Source of the DNA: JBAXQQ01 sp037131695
GTDB lineage: Bacteria; Armatimonadota; Hebobacteria; CAIYQO01
DNA: 64,000 nucleotides
Direction: 5' to 3'
Assembly: GCA_964638715.1 (NCBI GenBank)
Contig: CAZWZF010000004.1
Span: 62,001 to 126,000, forward strand
Shown in pieces: positions 44,588 through 53,928 of the stretch (the stretch's first letter is position 1; each line of letters opens with the position of its first letter). Under the pieces are notes generated by a model. That model was not told the origin of the DNA and did not search any database. It worked only from the letters and a program-made list of their open reading frames with translations. The position numbers and the translations under genes are program-made.

Positions 44588-44617
44588 AACGGGTAGTTGA
44601 TTTTAACTGCCCGTTTT
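44588..44617 (+). terminator. terminator of the kdgK-eda operon
   Basis: An 11-bp stem (AACGGGTAGTT with AACTGCCCGTT, one G-U pair) with a 6-base loop is followed by TTTT, 9 bases after the eda stop. Confidence 0.85.
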
Positions 44618-44637
44618 ATATCTATGTATCACTTCAA

Positions 44638-44973
44638 TTATAAAACTCTACTCATCATCTGATAAATCGTAAAAATCGGCAAACGTACAATCCTATCTGC
44701 AATATCTTCAGTTATTAGGCACTGCAAAAGTAAAGAAGGAATGATAACCTCATCACCAGGTTGTAAATTAAGCAATATAGCCATCATTTCAAGGCTATAC
44801 GTACATGATGTTGTCAATAAACATGCTGGCGAATCAGTTAACTGAGAAATTAACTCTTCACACTTCCGGGTGTATTTGCCAACACCGGAAATATGTCCAC
44901 ATTTTACTGCATCTTCAATATATTCCATTTCACGTCCTACAGTTACAGGACGATTATAAGGAATCTTTATCAT
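44638..44973 (-). pseudogene. truncated, frameshifted sugar aminotransferase (WecE/DegT-like)
   Basis: The first 80 or so residues match the start of the DegT/DnrJ/EryC1 family, closest to WecE: P-Y-N-R-P at 5-9, S-G-V-G-K-Y-T-R near 30, S-C-T-Y-S-L-E-M and G-D-E-V-I-I-P-S near 73-80. After P-S the frame loses the match. Another frame continues with F-T-F and later A-D-F-Y-D-L-S-D-D but is broken by stops. The catalytic-lysine domain (about 260 residues) is missing, ending at the eda terminator. It begins with an ATGA overlap with hslO and a good GGAG, so it was once coupled to hslO. Confidence 0.82.
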
Positions 44974-45863
44974 TTTTTCTCCGTTAATAATTTCTTAATT
45001 ATATTTTCCACTTCCATGGGAGAAAAATTACGTGATTTACCGCACATTTCACAATTTACTATAAACTTTTCATCGGTATCCAACAGGTGTTGCAATTCAA
45101 CAGCACCTAAAGTTTGCAATGCAATCCTTGCTTTTTCTTTAGAGCACTCACATTTAAATATTGGTTTAATTTCACCAATTACAGACCAGGAAAATCCATC
45201 AAGCAATTTTTCCAATACTTTGGTTGGGGTCACCAATTCACTGAATAATTGTGTCGGTGTCGACGATGACATAATATTATATTCAAGCAATGTAATAGCG
45301 GCTTCGCTTGCTCCTGGCATAGCTTGTATAATAAATCCACCTGCGACATTGACCGAACAATCTGTATTAATCAACACACCTAAACCAACTGCTGAAGGTG
45401 TCTGCTCTGATTGTAAAAAATAATAAGCAAGATCATCACCAATTTCACCTGTCTGTAATGGAACCTGGCCAGTATAAGGTTCTTTCATGCCAAGCTCGCG
45501 TGTAACATACAGGTTGCCTTCACCAATTATTCCGGAAACATCTAATTTACCATTTTTTGATGGCAGATCAGCTTTGGGATTAACAATATATCCCCGCACA
45601 GAACCACTTGGGGTTCCTTGCCCAACAATACCTTTTGCAAGACCATCACCTATTATACGCAAATATACTTTCTCGCCTTCTTTGATATTAGCAGCAAGCA
45701 TTGCTGTTGCACATAATACTCTACCTAATGCAGCGGTAGCAGTCGGTGAAGTTTGCTGCATTTTGCGAACTTTTTCACACAGAAATGTGCCGTTAATTGC
45801 TAATGCGCGTATATTGCCATCAGCTGTAATAGCCCTGATTAACTGGTCATTATTCTTTTTCAT
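44970..45863 (-). CDS. hslO: redox-regulated chaperone Hsp33
   Basis: Holdase activated by oxidation. The 297-residue product has the N-terminal chaperone domain and the C-terminal zinc switch: C-E-C-S near 239 and C-E-M-C near 272, i.e. C-x-C and C-x2-C. The ATG at 45863 starts M-K-K-N-N-D-Q-L-I-R, matching family N-termini; the frame is open from a TTG at 45899, which lies within a TTGACA and is less likely. It is divergent from scpB with short spacing. Its stop overlaps the broken aminotransferase. Confidence 0.94.
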   Translation of the reverse strand: MKKNNDQLIRAITADGNIRALAINGTFLCEKVRKMQQTSPTATAALGRVLCATAMLAANIKEGEKVYLRIIGDGLAKGIVGQGTPSGSVRGYIVNPKADLPSKNGKLDVSGIIGEGNLYVTRELGMKEPYTGQVPLQTGEIGDDLAYYFLQSEQTPSAVGLGVLINTDCSVNVAGGFIIQAMPGASEAAITLLEYNIMSSSTPTQLFSELVTPTKVLEKLLDGFSWSVIGEIKPIFKCECSKEKARIALQTLGAVELQHLLDTDEKFIVNCEMCGKSRNFSPMEVENIIKKLLTEKK

Positions 45864-45905
45864 GAAAATAAAGTACCTAATCCATGCTATCAGTGTCAAC
45901 TATAC

Positions 45906-45935
45906 TTGAAAAGAATGGCCAAAAAGGGGCATAAT
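45906..45935 (+). promoter_or_regulatory. promoter of scpB, giving a nearly leaderless mRNA
   Basis: TTGAAA (45906-45911), an 18-base spacer and CATAAT (45930-45935) would start transcription near 45942. The scpB ATG is at 45945 and has no Shine-Dalgarno site. Confidence 0.6.
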
Positions 45936-45944
45936 TAGACAGAG

Positions 45945-46514
45945 ATGATAGAAGAAATTAAAACTAACGAAAATATCAATAAATTAGCCGCTATTGAATG
46001 TCTGCTATTTATGGCAGACAGACCATTACCTGCTGCAGAGATTGCGGTTATTCTCGATATATCACCGCCAGCAGTTCGGCAATTAGTAGATGAGTTAGCT
46101 GGCAGGTATCTTGGCCTGCAAATAGTCGAGGTTGCCGGTGGATATGAATTAATTACAAGTAAAGAATATTTTCAATTTATTAATCAATTACATAAACAGC
46201 CAAAATTTAAGTTATCACCGGCAGCATTAGAAACTCTCGCCATAATAGCATATCGTCAGCCTATTACAAAACCGGAAGTTGAACAACTTCGTGGTGTAAA
46301 CTCGGATAGTGTAGTCAGCACCTTACTTGATCATGAGTTAATTTGTGAACGTGGACATAAACACGCTCCGGGGAAACCAATGATGTATGGCACCACAGAC
46401 AATTTTTTAAAACTATATAATTTAACCAGTCTTAGCTCATTACCAGATATAAACACTTTTATCGAAAACAAACCTCCCACCTTAGAGGGATTTAAAGAAG
46501 ACAATGATGAATAA
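45945..46514 (+). CDS. scpB: SMC-associated segregation protein ScpB
   Basis: The 189-residue product has two winged-helix domains. A-A-I-E-C-L-L-F near 17 and the C-terminal A-I-I-A-Y-R-Q-P-I-T-K-P-E-V block (near 104) are family hallmarks. It works with ScpA and SMC in chromosome condensation; scpA is not in the window. No Shine-Dalgarno site is visible, and the predicted promoter puts the transcript start about 3 bases before the ATG. It overlaps nadC by 11 bases. Confidence 0.92.
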   Translation: MIEEIKTNENINKLAAIECLLFMADRPLPAAEIAVILDISPPAVRQLVDELAGRYLGLQIVEVAGGYELITSKEYFQFINQLHKQPKFKLSPAALETLAIIAYRQPITKPEVEQLRGVNSDSVVSTLLDHELICERGHKHAPGKPMMYGTTDNFLKLYNLTSLSSLPDINTFIENKPPTLEGFKEDNDE

Positions 46515-47355
46515 AATTGATGCTGTTTTCTCAAAAACAATTCAACCGATTATCGATCTTGCCTTATTCGAAGATATCGGGACAGGTGATGTTACTGCAC
46601 GTTCAACAATTCCTGCTGATTCAACAAGCAAAGCTCACCTTTTAGCAAAAACATCAGGTGTAGTTGCAGGATTACCGGTATTTGAGCAAGTTTTAAAGTC
46701 TGTTGACAATGAACTTGTGTTTACATCACTGGTATGTGATGGCACTGCTATATCAAAAGGAATGAAACTTGCAGAAATTACTGGTTTAACCAGAAGTTTA
46801 TTAACTGCAGAGCGTACAGCACTAAATTTTTTACAAAGAATGAGCGGAATAGCCAGTGCAACGAAAGTGTATGTTGATGCTATCGCTCATACCAATGCTT
46901 TTATTGCAGATACCCGTAAAACAGCACCGGGACAACGGATATTGGATAAATATGCTGTTCGGATGGGTGCAGGCAGTAATCATCGTTTTAATTTATCTGA
47001 CGGTGTATTGATTAAAGATAATCATATCGCAGCTTTAGGTGGAGTACAAAAAGCTGTCGAATCTGCCCGAAAAGTTATACCTCACACACTTAAAATTGAG
47101 GTTGAAGTTACTTCTATAGAGATGGTTAACGAAGCATTAGAAGCTAAAGCTGACATCATAATGCTGGATAACATGAATACAGAAATGATGACTAAGGCCG
47201 TTAAAATAATTAATCATCGCGCATTAACCGAAGCTTCAGGTGGAGTCACACTTGCAACTGTACGTGAAATAGCTGAATGTGGCGTTGATTTAATATCTAT
47301 TGGTGCAATTACTCATTCAGTAACCGCAATGGATATCTCATTAGAAATAGAATAA
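46504..47355 (+). CDS. nadC: nicotinate-nucleotide pyrophosphorylase (quinolinate PRTase)
   Basis: Third step of NAD synthesis from aspartate: quinolinate plus PRPP to nicotinate mononucleotide. The 283-residue product has E-D-I-G-T-G-D-V-T near 24, L-T-A-E-R-T-A-L-N near 100, the T-R-K-T-A-P-G active-site block near 139, N-H-R near 162 and I-K-D-N-H near 175. The start overlaps scpB; two ATGs at 46504 and 46507 are both possible. nadB is at 21146; nadA is not seen. Confidence 0.95.
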   Translation: MMNKIDAVFSKTIQPIIDLALFEDIGTGDVTARSTIPADSTSKAHLLAKTSGVVAGLPVFEQVLKSVDNELVFTSLVCDGTAISKGMKLAEITGLTRSLLTAERTALNFLQRMSGIASATKVYVDAIAHTNAFIADTRKTAPGQRILDKYAVRMGAGSNHRFNLSDGVLIKDNHIAALGGVQKAVESARKVIPHTLKIEVEVTSIEMVNEALEAKADIIMLDNMNTEMMTKAVKIINHRALTEASGGVTLATVREIAECGVDLISIGAITHSVTAMDISLEIE

Positions 47356-47367
47356 AGGGGAATAGAA

Positions 47368-48129
47368 ATGGCATCTAAAATTACCGCACAATTGTATACC
47401 ATAAGAGATTTTGTGCAAACAGAAGAAAGCTTTGCAGCATCAATGAAAAAACTCCAGGCAATTGGCTTTGAAAATGTTCAAGTATCTGGTATCGGTCCTA
47501 TTAATTGGGCTATTGTCGCCTCTATTTTAAAAAGTGAAGGTTTAAAACCAGTTATTACTCACATCGGTTTAAATCAATTACAAGATGATATCGATGAAGT
47601 TATAGTAAGACACCAAACTTTGGGATGTGTTAATGTTGCAATCGGAAGCATACCAGGTGATTATCAGAATTACGAAGGTTATCTGAAGTTTGCCGAAGAA
47701 GGTACAGAAATTGGAAAAAAATTAGCCGCGGTAGGGATGACTTTCAGTTATCACAATCACTCTTTTGAATTTCAGAAATTCAATGGCAAAACAGGCCTTG
47801 CATTAATTTATGAAAACAGCGACCCGAAATATCTACAAGCTGAAATTGACACTTATTGGATCCAACATGGTGGCGGCGACCCGGCAGATTGGATAAGAAA
47901 AATGAAGAACCGCATGCCGGTAGTTCATTTCAAGGATATGCTCGTTTATTCGGATGGACCAGGTATGGCAGAAATTGGCGAAGGTAATTTAAATTGGCCA
48001 CGCATTATTGATGCTTGTGTTGAATCTAATGTCGAGTATTATGCTATTGAACAGGATGTTTGCCGACGCGATCCATTTGAAAGTTTAAAAATATCTTTCG
48101 ATAATCTTAAAAAAATGGGTGTTGAATAA
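47368..48129 (+). CDS. sugar phosphate isomerase/epimerase (xylose-isomerase-like TIM barrel)
   Basis: The 253-residue product is of the AP2Ec family. It has A-Q-L-Y-T-I-R at the start, Y-H-N-H-S-F-E-F near 129, E-I-D-T-Y-W near 156, H-F-K-D near 190 and a final E-Q-D. Glu, Asp, His and Glu metal ligands are in place. Typical activities are epimerisation or isomerisation of sugars or inosose. AAAGGGG lies 7 bases before the ATG, 12 bases after nadC. Confidence 0.85.
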   Translation: MASKITAQLYTIRDFVQTEESFAASMKKLQAIGFENVQVSGIGPINWAIVASILKSEGLKPVITHIGLNQLQDDIDEVIVRHQTLGCVNVAIGSIPGDYQNYEGYLKFAEEGTEIGKKLAAVGMTFSYHNHSFEFQKFNGKTGLALIYENSDPKYLQAEIDTYWIQHGGGDPADWIRKMKNRMPVVHFKDMLVYSDGPGMAEIGEGNLNWPRIIDACVESNVEYYAIEQDVCRRDPFESLKISFDNLKKMGVE

Positions 48130-48159
48130 TCAATATAAAAAAGGGTAAGTTAAACTGTA

Positions 48160-49305
48160 TTGAAAAGTAATAAATTAATATATTTAAATGAAGCCGCAAC
48201 AGCATGGCCTCTTGCACCAGGTGTAATAGATGCCATGCTGTCTGCGTTATCACACCCCATTAGTACTGCAGGACGCGGGGAAGAAAGTATCAATAATAAC
48301 TGCGAATTATGCAGAAAACTTATTGCTCAAACACTTAATATTCAAAACAAAAATGAAATAATATTAACCCAAAATGCGACTCATAGCCTGAATATTGCCA
48401 TATCTGGCCTGGATTCAAAATATTTTAAAAAAGTAATAACAACTATTTTTGAACACAATTCTCTTTTGCGTCCATTACGTTATCGCATTGAGAATGAAGG
48501 TGGAGAATTAATTGTAATTGGTTTGAATGAATATGGTGAAATCGATATAGAAAGTTTAAAAAATGCGATAAAAAATGATGCTACTTTAGTCGCAATCACC
48601 CATGCATCAAATGTAACAGGATATATTCTGCCAGTAAATGAAATCTTTAAATTAGCAAAAGAAAATAACGTAATAACAATACTTGATGCAGCCCAAACTT
48701 GGGGAGTATTGCCTGTTATCCCTGATGAAAATTATGCAGATATTATTGCGCTTACAGGTCATAAAGGCATGCGAGGACCGACAGGTACTGGTGCGTTATA
48801 TATTTCTGATAATGTGGTTATACAACCAGTATTTTCTGGGGGTACAGGTATTTGGAGTGAAGAAGAATATCAACCTGATGAAATGCCGGTTCGGCTTGAA
48901 ATCGGCACGCCAAATGAACATGGATTCGCCGGGTTAATTGCTGCAATAAATTGGAACATTATTAATGGTAATGAATATAGAAATAATGCCGAACTATTAT
49001 TTAATAAATTCATATCTAAACTTCAATTAATAAAAGATGTAAAATTATTCGGATTTACACCACAAAGATATAGTTTGCCAATAGTTTCTTTTCAAATTAA
49101 TAATTGGCCAGTTGAAGAAATCGGTCTTATTCTTAATAACAGTTATAATATCAAATGTCGAACGGGGTTACATTGTGCTCCTTTAATTCATAAATATTGG
49201 GGAGTGTCTGAAGGAACTGTCAGGTTATCATTATCAGGTTTTAATACTGATGATGAAATTGATTCAGTAATATCTGCAATAAGGACTATTATAAAATGCA
49301 GATAA
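48160..49305 (+). CDS. cysteine-desulfurase-family class V aminotransferase
   Basis: The 381-residue PLP enzyme of fold type I has an N-terminal Y-L-N-E-A-A-T. H-A-S-N-V-T-G near 148, D-A-A-Q-T near 176 and the PLP lysine in T-G-H-K-G-M-R-G-P-T-G near 200 are intact. The C-terminal R-T-G-L-H-C-A-P block carries the catalytic Cys, as in the CsdA/SufS-like EF2568 branch. It probably mobilises sulfur or selenium from Cys or Sec. The start is a TTG at 48160 with AAGGG about 14 bases upstream; no nearby ATG fits. Confidence 0.85.
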   Translation: MKSNKLIYLNEAATAWPLAPGVIDAMLSALSHPISTAGRGEESINNNCELCRKLIAQTLNIQNKNEIILTQNATHSLNIAISGLDSKYFKKVITTIFEHNSLLRPLRYRIENEGGELIVIGLNEYGEIDIESLKNAIKNDATLVAITHASNVTGYILPVNEIFKLAKENNVITILDAAQTWGVLPVIPDENYADIIALTGHKGMRGPTGTGALYISDNVVIQPVFSGGTGIWSEEEYQPDEMPVRLEIGTPNEHGFAGLIAAINWNIINGNEYRNNAELLFNKFISKLQLIKDVKLFGFTPQRYSLPIVSFQINNWPVEEIGLILNNSYNIKCRTGLHCAPLIHKYWGVSEGTVRLSLSGFNTDDEIDSVISAIRTIIKCR

Positions 49306-49598
49306 TAGGAACAACTGTAATGGAAGATTGCCTGAAAGGAACACTAACTTTACTCTATCAATTTGATACCCCATGGACAAAAACTGACATCTTAAAATTA
49401 GCATCGTTAGGACAATTAGATTATTTTGTAGACTTTCCGCGTCCTTTCTTCAGATTTAAATCATCAGAAGATGTACAAATGAAAGGAGTTGAAGGAGATT
49501 TCACCTGCCGAATAATATACCCGGCAGGAGAAAGAGATCGGATTCATGCAGAGTTTGAAGGAAAATTACAAAAACTGCTTAATCCCATTAGTCATTAA
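49296..49598 (+). CDS. 100-residue protein of unknown function
   Basis: It overlaps the desulfurase-like gene by 10 bases and ends 11 bases inside the convergent URO-D-like gene. No signal peptide or membrane segment is seen. One block is aromatic-rich (D-Y-F-V-D-F-P-R-P-F-F-R-F, about 42-54) and one reads F-T-C-R-I-I-Y-P-A-G-E-R (about 69-80). The tight overlap suggests a partner of the preceding enzyme. I do not recognise the family. Confidence 0.55.
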   Translation: MQIIGTTVMEDCLKGTLTLLYQFDTPWTKTDILKLASLGQLDYFVDFPRPFFRFKSSEDVQMKGVEGDFTCRIIYPAGERDRIHAEFEGKLQKLLNPISH

Positions 49599-50604
49599 TA
49601 AACGCTTCTAATGCGGCAATTGCATTTTCTGTCGGGGTCTCCGGTTGTAGTGGTTTTGCTGGTGCCATCAAATATCCCCCACCCTTACCCATTTCTATCT
49701 TCATCATATTTATTGTTTTAGTAATTTCATCAGGTGTTCCAAATGGCAATAATGACTGGCTGCCAATGCCACCCCAAAAACAGATATCATTGCCATATTT
49801 CTTCTTCAACTCAAGAGGATTCATATTTGCGGCTTCAGGCTGCACACTTTCTAAAACATCTAAACCGATTTCTATTAAGTCTGGAATTATATCTGCTACC
49901 GAACCACAGCTATGACACATAGTAATTTTTCCTGTTGCATGAGTTGCCTCAAAAAGTTTTTTCCATCGTGGTTTAAGAAACTCGTGCCATCTTTCCGGCC
50001 CTATAATGACACCGCGTTGATCACCCCAATCATCTCCGAATAATATGCCATCTGCCGGTAAATCCGCATTGTATTTTATAAAATTTAAATATAGTTCACA
50101 TAATTTATCTAATGTTTCATTTACAAAATCAGGCTCATCCATAAAATCAATCAGGATATTTTCAAAACCGCGCAAATTCCAGCTTCGTTCAAATAATCCC
50201 CATCCCATGCTTGAAACCATAAAACTCTCTTTGCCATATTTTTTACAATCAGCAATTCCTGCGGCTTTGGCTTCAGGCCGATAAAACTTTTCTGGATTAG
50301 GAAAATCATAACCTTTTAATGATGGTTCTTTTAGTGGTACATGTTCTAAATGCCATGGTCGGATATCAACGCGCCAAATACCACCATAATCATCCATATC
50401 ATGGCTATCATCAACCTTAGTCATTGCATTGGTATCAACAGCCATCACACTTCGAAAATATGGTTTAATTTTCTGTTTCCAATCAGTATTGCCATAATGT
50501 TCATTTATGCGTTTCTCAACATCAATTTCCATCGGCAGGCTATACGGTACCGGATATACTTCCTGGTGCCTTATAGCGGCGTATACAGCATCGCGTGGTG
50601 TCAT
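49588..50604 (-). CDS. uroporphyrinogen-decarboxylase-like protein
   Basis: The 338-residue URO-D-superfamily TIM barrel starts with M-T-P-R-D-A-V. H-S-C-G-S-V near 222 is the His/Cys site shared with cobalamin-type methyltransferases, and D-D-W-G lies near 192. It is not heme HemE, which has a different active site; relatives probably move methyl groups or act on unknown small molecules. AAGGAG lies 9 bases before the ATG. It starts 18 bases after the sulfatase and is expected to be co-transcribed. Confidence 0.82.
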   Translation of the reverse strand: MTPRDAVYAAIRHQEVYPVPYSLPMEIDVEKRINEHYGNTDWKQKIKPYFRSVMAVDTNAMTKVDDSHDMDDYGGIWRVDIRPWHLEHVPLKEPSLKGYDFPNPEKFYRPEAKAAGIADCKKYGKESFMVSSMGWGLFERSWNLRGFENILIDFMDEPDFVNETLDKLCELYLNFIKYNADLPADGILFGDDWGDQRGVIIGPERWHEFLKPRWKKLFEATHATGKITMCHSCGSVADIIPDLIEIGLDVLESVQPEAANMNPLELKKKYGNDICFWGGIGSQSLLPFGTPDEITKTINMMKIEMGKGGGYLMAPAKPLQPETPTENAIAALEAFIND

Positions 50605-50622
50605 GTGGTTTTTCTCCTTAAA

Positions 50623-52038
50623 TCAATGCGCGACTTCATCTGGACGAACTCGAGAATGCAGTCCTGGCCAGATGTTAAGTTTATTCAGAATATCTTCTCT
50701 TGAAATACCTTTACTCTTTAATCCGCCTGCATGAGCAATCAAGATATTTTTCAAGTCATTCAATATATCTGCAAATTTTTCATCATTTAATATATTTTCT
50801 TGTTCATATTTATCATCTTTAATGTTAAATAATAATTCGCTTCCTGAAATTGACTCATATAAGTATTTATAATCTCCCTTACGGACATAATAATACTGAT
50901 CACTATCACCTATGATATAATCATGTGCCTGTTCGCCATTTGCGATAGACATCATATCAATACCATCGATATTATCAGGTAATGAAGTTCCTGCCGCAGC
51001 AAGTGCAGTTGGCAATATATCAGCAAGACAAACTAATTTATCACATATAGTTCCACGCATTGGTGGATATTCACCCCAATCCGGTTGAGGTTCTCTTATA
51101 ATCATTGGTATATGTGCTGAGCCTTCCAAGCCAACAGATTTTGCACTCAGCCAATGATCTCCAAGCATATCACCATGGTCTGCGGTAAATATAATCATAG
51201 TATTTTTCAGTAAATCTAACTCGCGCATTCGTGCAAATAACAAACCAAGGTTATAATCAATTTGTGTAATACAAGCGTAATATGCGCGTCTAATGTTAGT
51301 AATTTGCTCCTTGCTGTATCGCCAAGCCAAACTGGAACCTGAAGTGGCACCTAACATGCCCGCAGGAACATCGTCAAACTTCTCAGACCAGTCACCATAA
51401 ATCGGTTCAGGCATACTTGCATTTTGATAAATCTGCCAATAATTCATTACCGGGTCAAATGGCGAGTGTGGTTTCGCAAAACTTGTCCAAAGGAAAAATA
51501 GACGTGTGGTATCTCTTGTTTCTAAAAAGTCTATTGACCGGTCAACTGTCCAATGGGTAAGACTGTTTGATTCATCGATAGTATTAATGCAAACAGCCAT
51601 TTCATTTTGACCAACGCCATGATCCATCGGGATGCCTTTTTCTGGATGTTTTGCCATATAACGATAATAATCATCAAGTATTTCCATTTGCTCAAAACCA
51701 TAATGTTTGCGATTAGGCCAAAAATGCATTTTACCTTGTGCTCGCGTCTGATAACCGGCTTTAGTTAATAAACCTGGCAAACTGCATTCGCTATCAATTA
51801 CCTCTATTCCACCTTTATTCCCGGTATAATTCATAGTATGCCCATACTTGCCAGTCATTATAGTCGCTCGCGCCGGCATGCATATTGGACAATCTGTATA
51901 TGCATTAGTAAATAAAATACCGCTATCCATCAACCAATTCAGATGGGGAGTATAAATGTATTGATTGCCAGCTGCTTGAATAGTGTCAAATCGCTGCTGG
52001 TCTGTGGTAATTAAAAGGATATTAAACTGGTCTGACAT
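50623..52038 (-). CDS. Cys-type sulfatase
   Basis: The 471-residue product has the formylglycine site C53-M-P-A-R57 (C-x-P-x-R), metal ligands near T-T-D-Q-Q-R (11-16), and a late T-A-D-H-G-D-M-L-G block near 280. No signal peptide is seen, so it is cytoplasmic or exported by another route. It resembles choline-sulfatase-like and carbohydrate-sulfatase branches; substrate is unknown. Maturation needs a formylglycine-generating enzyme. The FGE-like gene at 58308 lacks the needed Cys pair, so that enzyme must lie elsewhere. Confidence 0.9.
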   Translation of the reverse strand: MSDQFNILLITTDQQRFDTIQAAGNQYIYTPHLNWLMDSGILFTNAYTDCPICMPARATIMTGKYGHTMNYTGNKGGIEVIDSECSLPGLLTKAGYQTRAQGKMHFWPNRKHYGFEQMEILDDYYRYMAKHPEKGIPMDHGVGQNEMAVCINTIDESNSLTHWTVDRSIDFLETRDTTRLFFLWTSFAKPHSPFDPVMNYWQIYQNASMPEPIYGDWSEKFDDVPAGMLGATSGSSLAWRYSKEQITNIRRAYYACITQIDYNLGLLFARMRELDLLKNTMIIFTADHGDMLGDHWLSAKSVGLEGSAHIPMIIREPQPDWGEYPPMRGTICDKLVCLADILPTALAAAGTSLPDNIDGIDMMSIANGEQAHDYIIGDSDQYYYVRKGDYKYLYESISGSELLFNIKDDKYEQENILNDEKFADILNDLKNILIAHAGGLKSKGISREDILNKLNIWPGLHSRVRPDEVAH

Positions 52039-52092
52039 TTTTACTCCCTGAGAAAAGGAATTAATGTTAAAATAACGAAAATATATATTAGA

Positions 52093-52722
52093 ATGATTCT
52101 TAATTTTAAGTTTTCGCCAAAATTCAAGAAAACCCTTGCATTAATTATTTTATTAATGATGGTTATTTCTTATCTTGCAGCATTAGCAATTTATAATTTT
52201 GGAATGAAGCAAAATTATATCGGCACAGCCGATGCAATTATTGTTGCAGGATGCCACGTTGATAAAATAAACGATAATTTCATTCCCAGTTTATCATTCC
52301 GCATGCGTCTTTGGCATACAAAAGAACTTTTTGATAAAAAATGTTCTAATATAATAATAATCTCCGGCGGTATAGATACTGGAGCAACAATTTCCGAAGC
52401 AAGAGTTGGGAAAAATTATTTAATTACAACTGGAGTGCCGGAAAATGTTATAATTTGCGAGGATAAGTCTACCAGTACATATTCGAATGCAACAAACTGT
52501 GCTGAAATATCCTTGTCAAAAAATATAAAAAAAATAATTCTTGTAACAGAAAGGTATCATATATTTCGAGCTAAAAAAAACTTTGAAAGTGTTGGATTTA
52601 TCGTTAATTCATCAGCAGCACCCAATCCATTCGTTGATGATAATTATGCAAACAGAACATTCCTGTCATTTTTAGAAGTAATAAAAATCACCCGGGATAT
52701 ATTGTGTGGTCGTTTTAAATGA
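52093..52722 (+). CDS. DUF218 (YdcF/SanA-like) membrane-anchored protein, second copy
   Basis: The 209-residue product has one membrane helix (about 13-35) and a DUF218 domain with A-I-I-V-A-G-C-H near 50, I-I-S-G-G near 90, E-A-R-V-G near 103 and V-T-E-R-Y-H-I-F-R-A near 155. Compared with the copy at 28891 the sequence is diverged. It is divergent from the sulfatase with 54 bases between starts, and overlaps the RNase D gene by 4 bases. Confidence 0.82.
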   Translation: MILNFKFSPKFKKTLALIILLMMVISYLAALAIYNFGMKQNYIGTADAIIVAGCHVDKINDNFIPSLSFRMRLWHTKELFDKKCSNIIIISGGIDTGATISEARVGKNYLITTGVPENVIICEDKSTSTYSNATNCAEISLSKNIKKIILVTERYHIFRAKKNFESVGFIVNSSAAPNPFVDDNYANRTFLSFLEVIKITRDILCGRFK

Positions 52723-53867
52723 TTATTCAGAACAATCGTCAATTAGCGGAGTTTTGCGAGAGTATTTCTTCAGCAGAAGCACTTTTCATTGATACTGAAT
52801 TTATTGGTGAAGGCAGATATTACCCATCATTAGGCGCTATTCAAGTATCTTTAAACAGCGAAATGGCAGTATTAATTGATCCATTAACAGTTACTGACTT
52901 CCAGCCGTTATCGGACTTACTTACAAACGACGAATCAGTAAAAGTATTTCATGCTGCCAGCCAGGACTTGATGATATTAAATCGGCTATTTGGCAAACCT
53001 GTACAAAATGTATTCGACACCCAGGTCGCTTATGCCATGATCTCTGACGAAGAACAGATATCTTTTGCAAACTTGGTTGATCGTACCACTGGTATAAAAC
53101 TCGCTAAATCACATGGTTACAGCGATTGGCTGCGCAGACCATTGTCAAAAGGTCAAATTGAATATGCATTGGATGATGTTAAATATCTCGCGCTTGCTTA
53201 TGATGTTATAACTAACGATTTGCGAAAAAAAGACCGGTTAAATTGGGCTGAAGAAGAATTCTCCGAATTATCATTACCGCAAAAGTATGCTGAATTAGAC
53301 CCTATGGAAGTTTATGTAAAATTTAAAAATTCTGATAGAATGCCAATTTCTATTTTAAGCGCAATACGTGAATTAGCCGCTTATAGAGAAACTATGGCAC
53401 GTCAATTAAATATTCCTGTCAGCAGAATTGCGCGTGATGAAGTAATACAAGAAATTGCACGTCGTCCCAATATGACATTGCGCGAGATGCGTGAAATTCG
53501 CGGTATATCACAACAGACAGTAAATGACCACGGCATAGAATTATTAAAAGCTGCCCAGTCAGGAGTTAATAATCCAGTGTCACGAGTAAAACGAAACTCT
53601 TATTTGCCAACATCTTTAGAGCCAACGGTAGATTTTCTGGTATTATGCTTGCGATCCATTGCATCTGAACTATCAATAGCATCTGGTCTTTGCGCAACTC
53701 GTTCAGATTTAGCTATGTTGGTCCAATATGGAACAGAAGCAGATATTCCTTTAATGCGCGGTTGGCGAAAGAAAGCTATTGGCGATACTTTACTCGCTAC
53801 TCTGCAAGGTAAAGCTACCGTAAAAATCATTAATGATTCCAAAAAAGTTCACATCGACTGGCATTAA
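52719..53867 (+). CDS. rnd: ribonuclease D
   Basis: 3'-5' exoribonuclease for tRNA 3' maturation. The 382-residue product has the DEDDy nuclease domain: D25-T-E27, H-A-A-S-Q-D-L near 86 and Y-A-L-D-D-V-K-Y near 148. HRDC-like domains (about 205-285 and 300-375) follow. Length is normal. The ATG overlaps the DUF218 stop (ATGA). The terminator after it is oriented for the opposite strand. Confidence 0.94.
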   Translation: MIIQNNRQLAEFCESISSAEALFIDTEFIGEGRYYPSLGAIQVSLNSEMAVLIDPLTVTDFQPLSDLLTNDESVKVFHAASQDLMILNRLFGKPVQNVFDTQVAYAMISDEEQISFANLVDRTTGIKLAKSHGYSDWLRRPLSKGQIEYALDDVKYLALAYDVITNDLRKKDRLNWAEEEFSELSLPQKYAELDPMEVYVKFKNSDRMPISILSAIRELAAYRETMARQLNIPVSRIARDEVIQEIARRPNMTLREMREIRGISQQTVNDHGIELLKAAQSGVNNPVSRVKRNSYLPTSLEPTVDFLVLCLRSIASELSIASGLCATRSDLAMLVQYGTEADIPLMRGWRKKAIGDTLLATLQGKATVKIINDSKKVHIDWH

Positions 53868-53884
53868 TAAACGCTTAAAAGATC

Positions 53885-53914
53885 AAAAAAACCCGTTAAC
53901 ATATTGTCAACGGG
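53885..53914 (-). terminator. minus-strand terminator after a lost gene
   Basis: On the minus strand a 10-bp stem with one mismatch and a 3-base loop (53892-53914) is followed by TTTTTTT (53885-53891). It points away from rnd and follows a minus-strand coding remnant. Confidence 0.75.
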
Positions 53915-53928
53915 CATTTAACGTAGAT

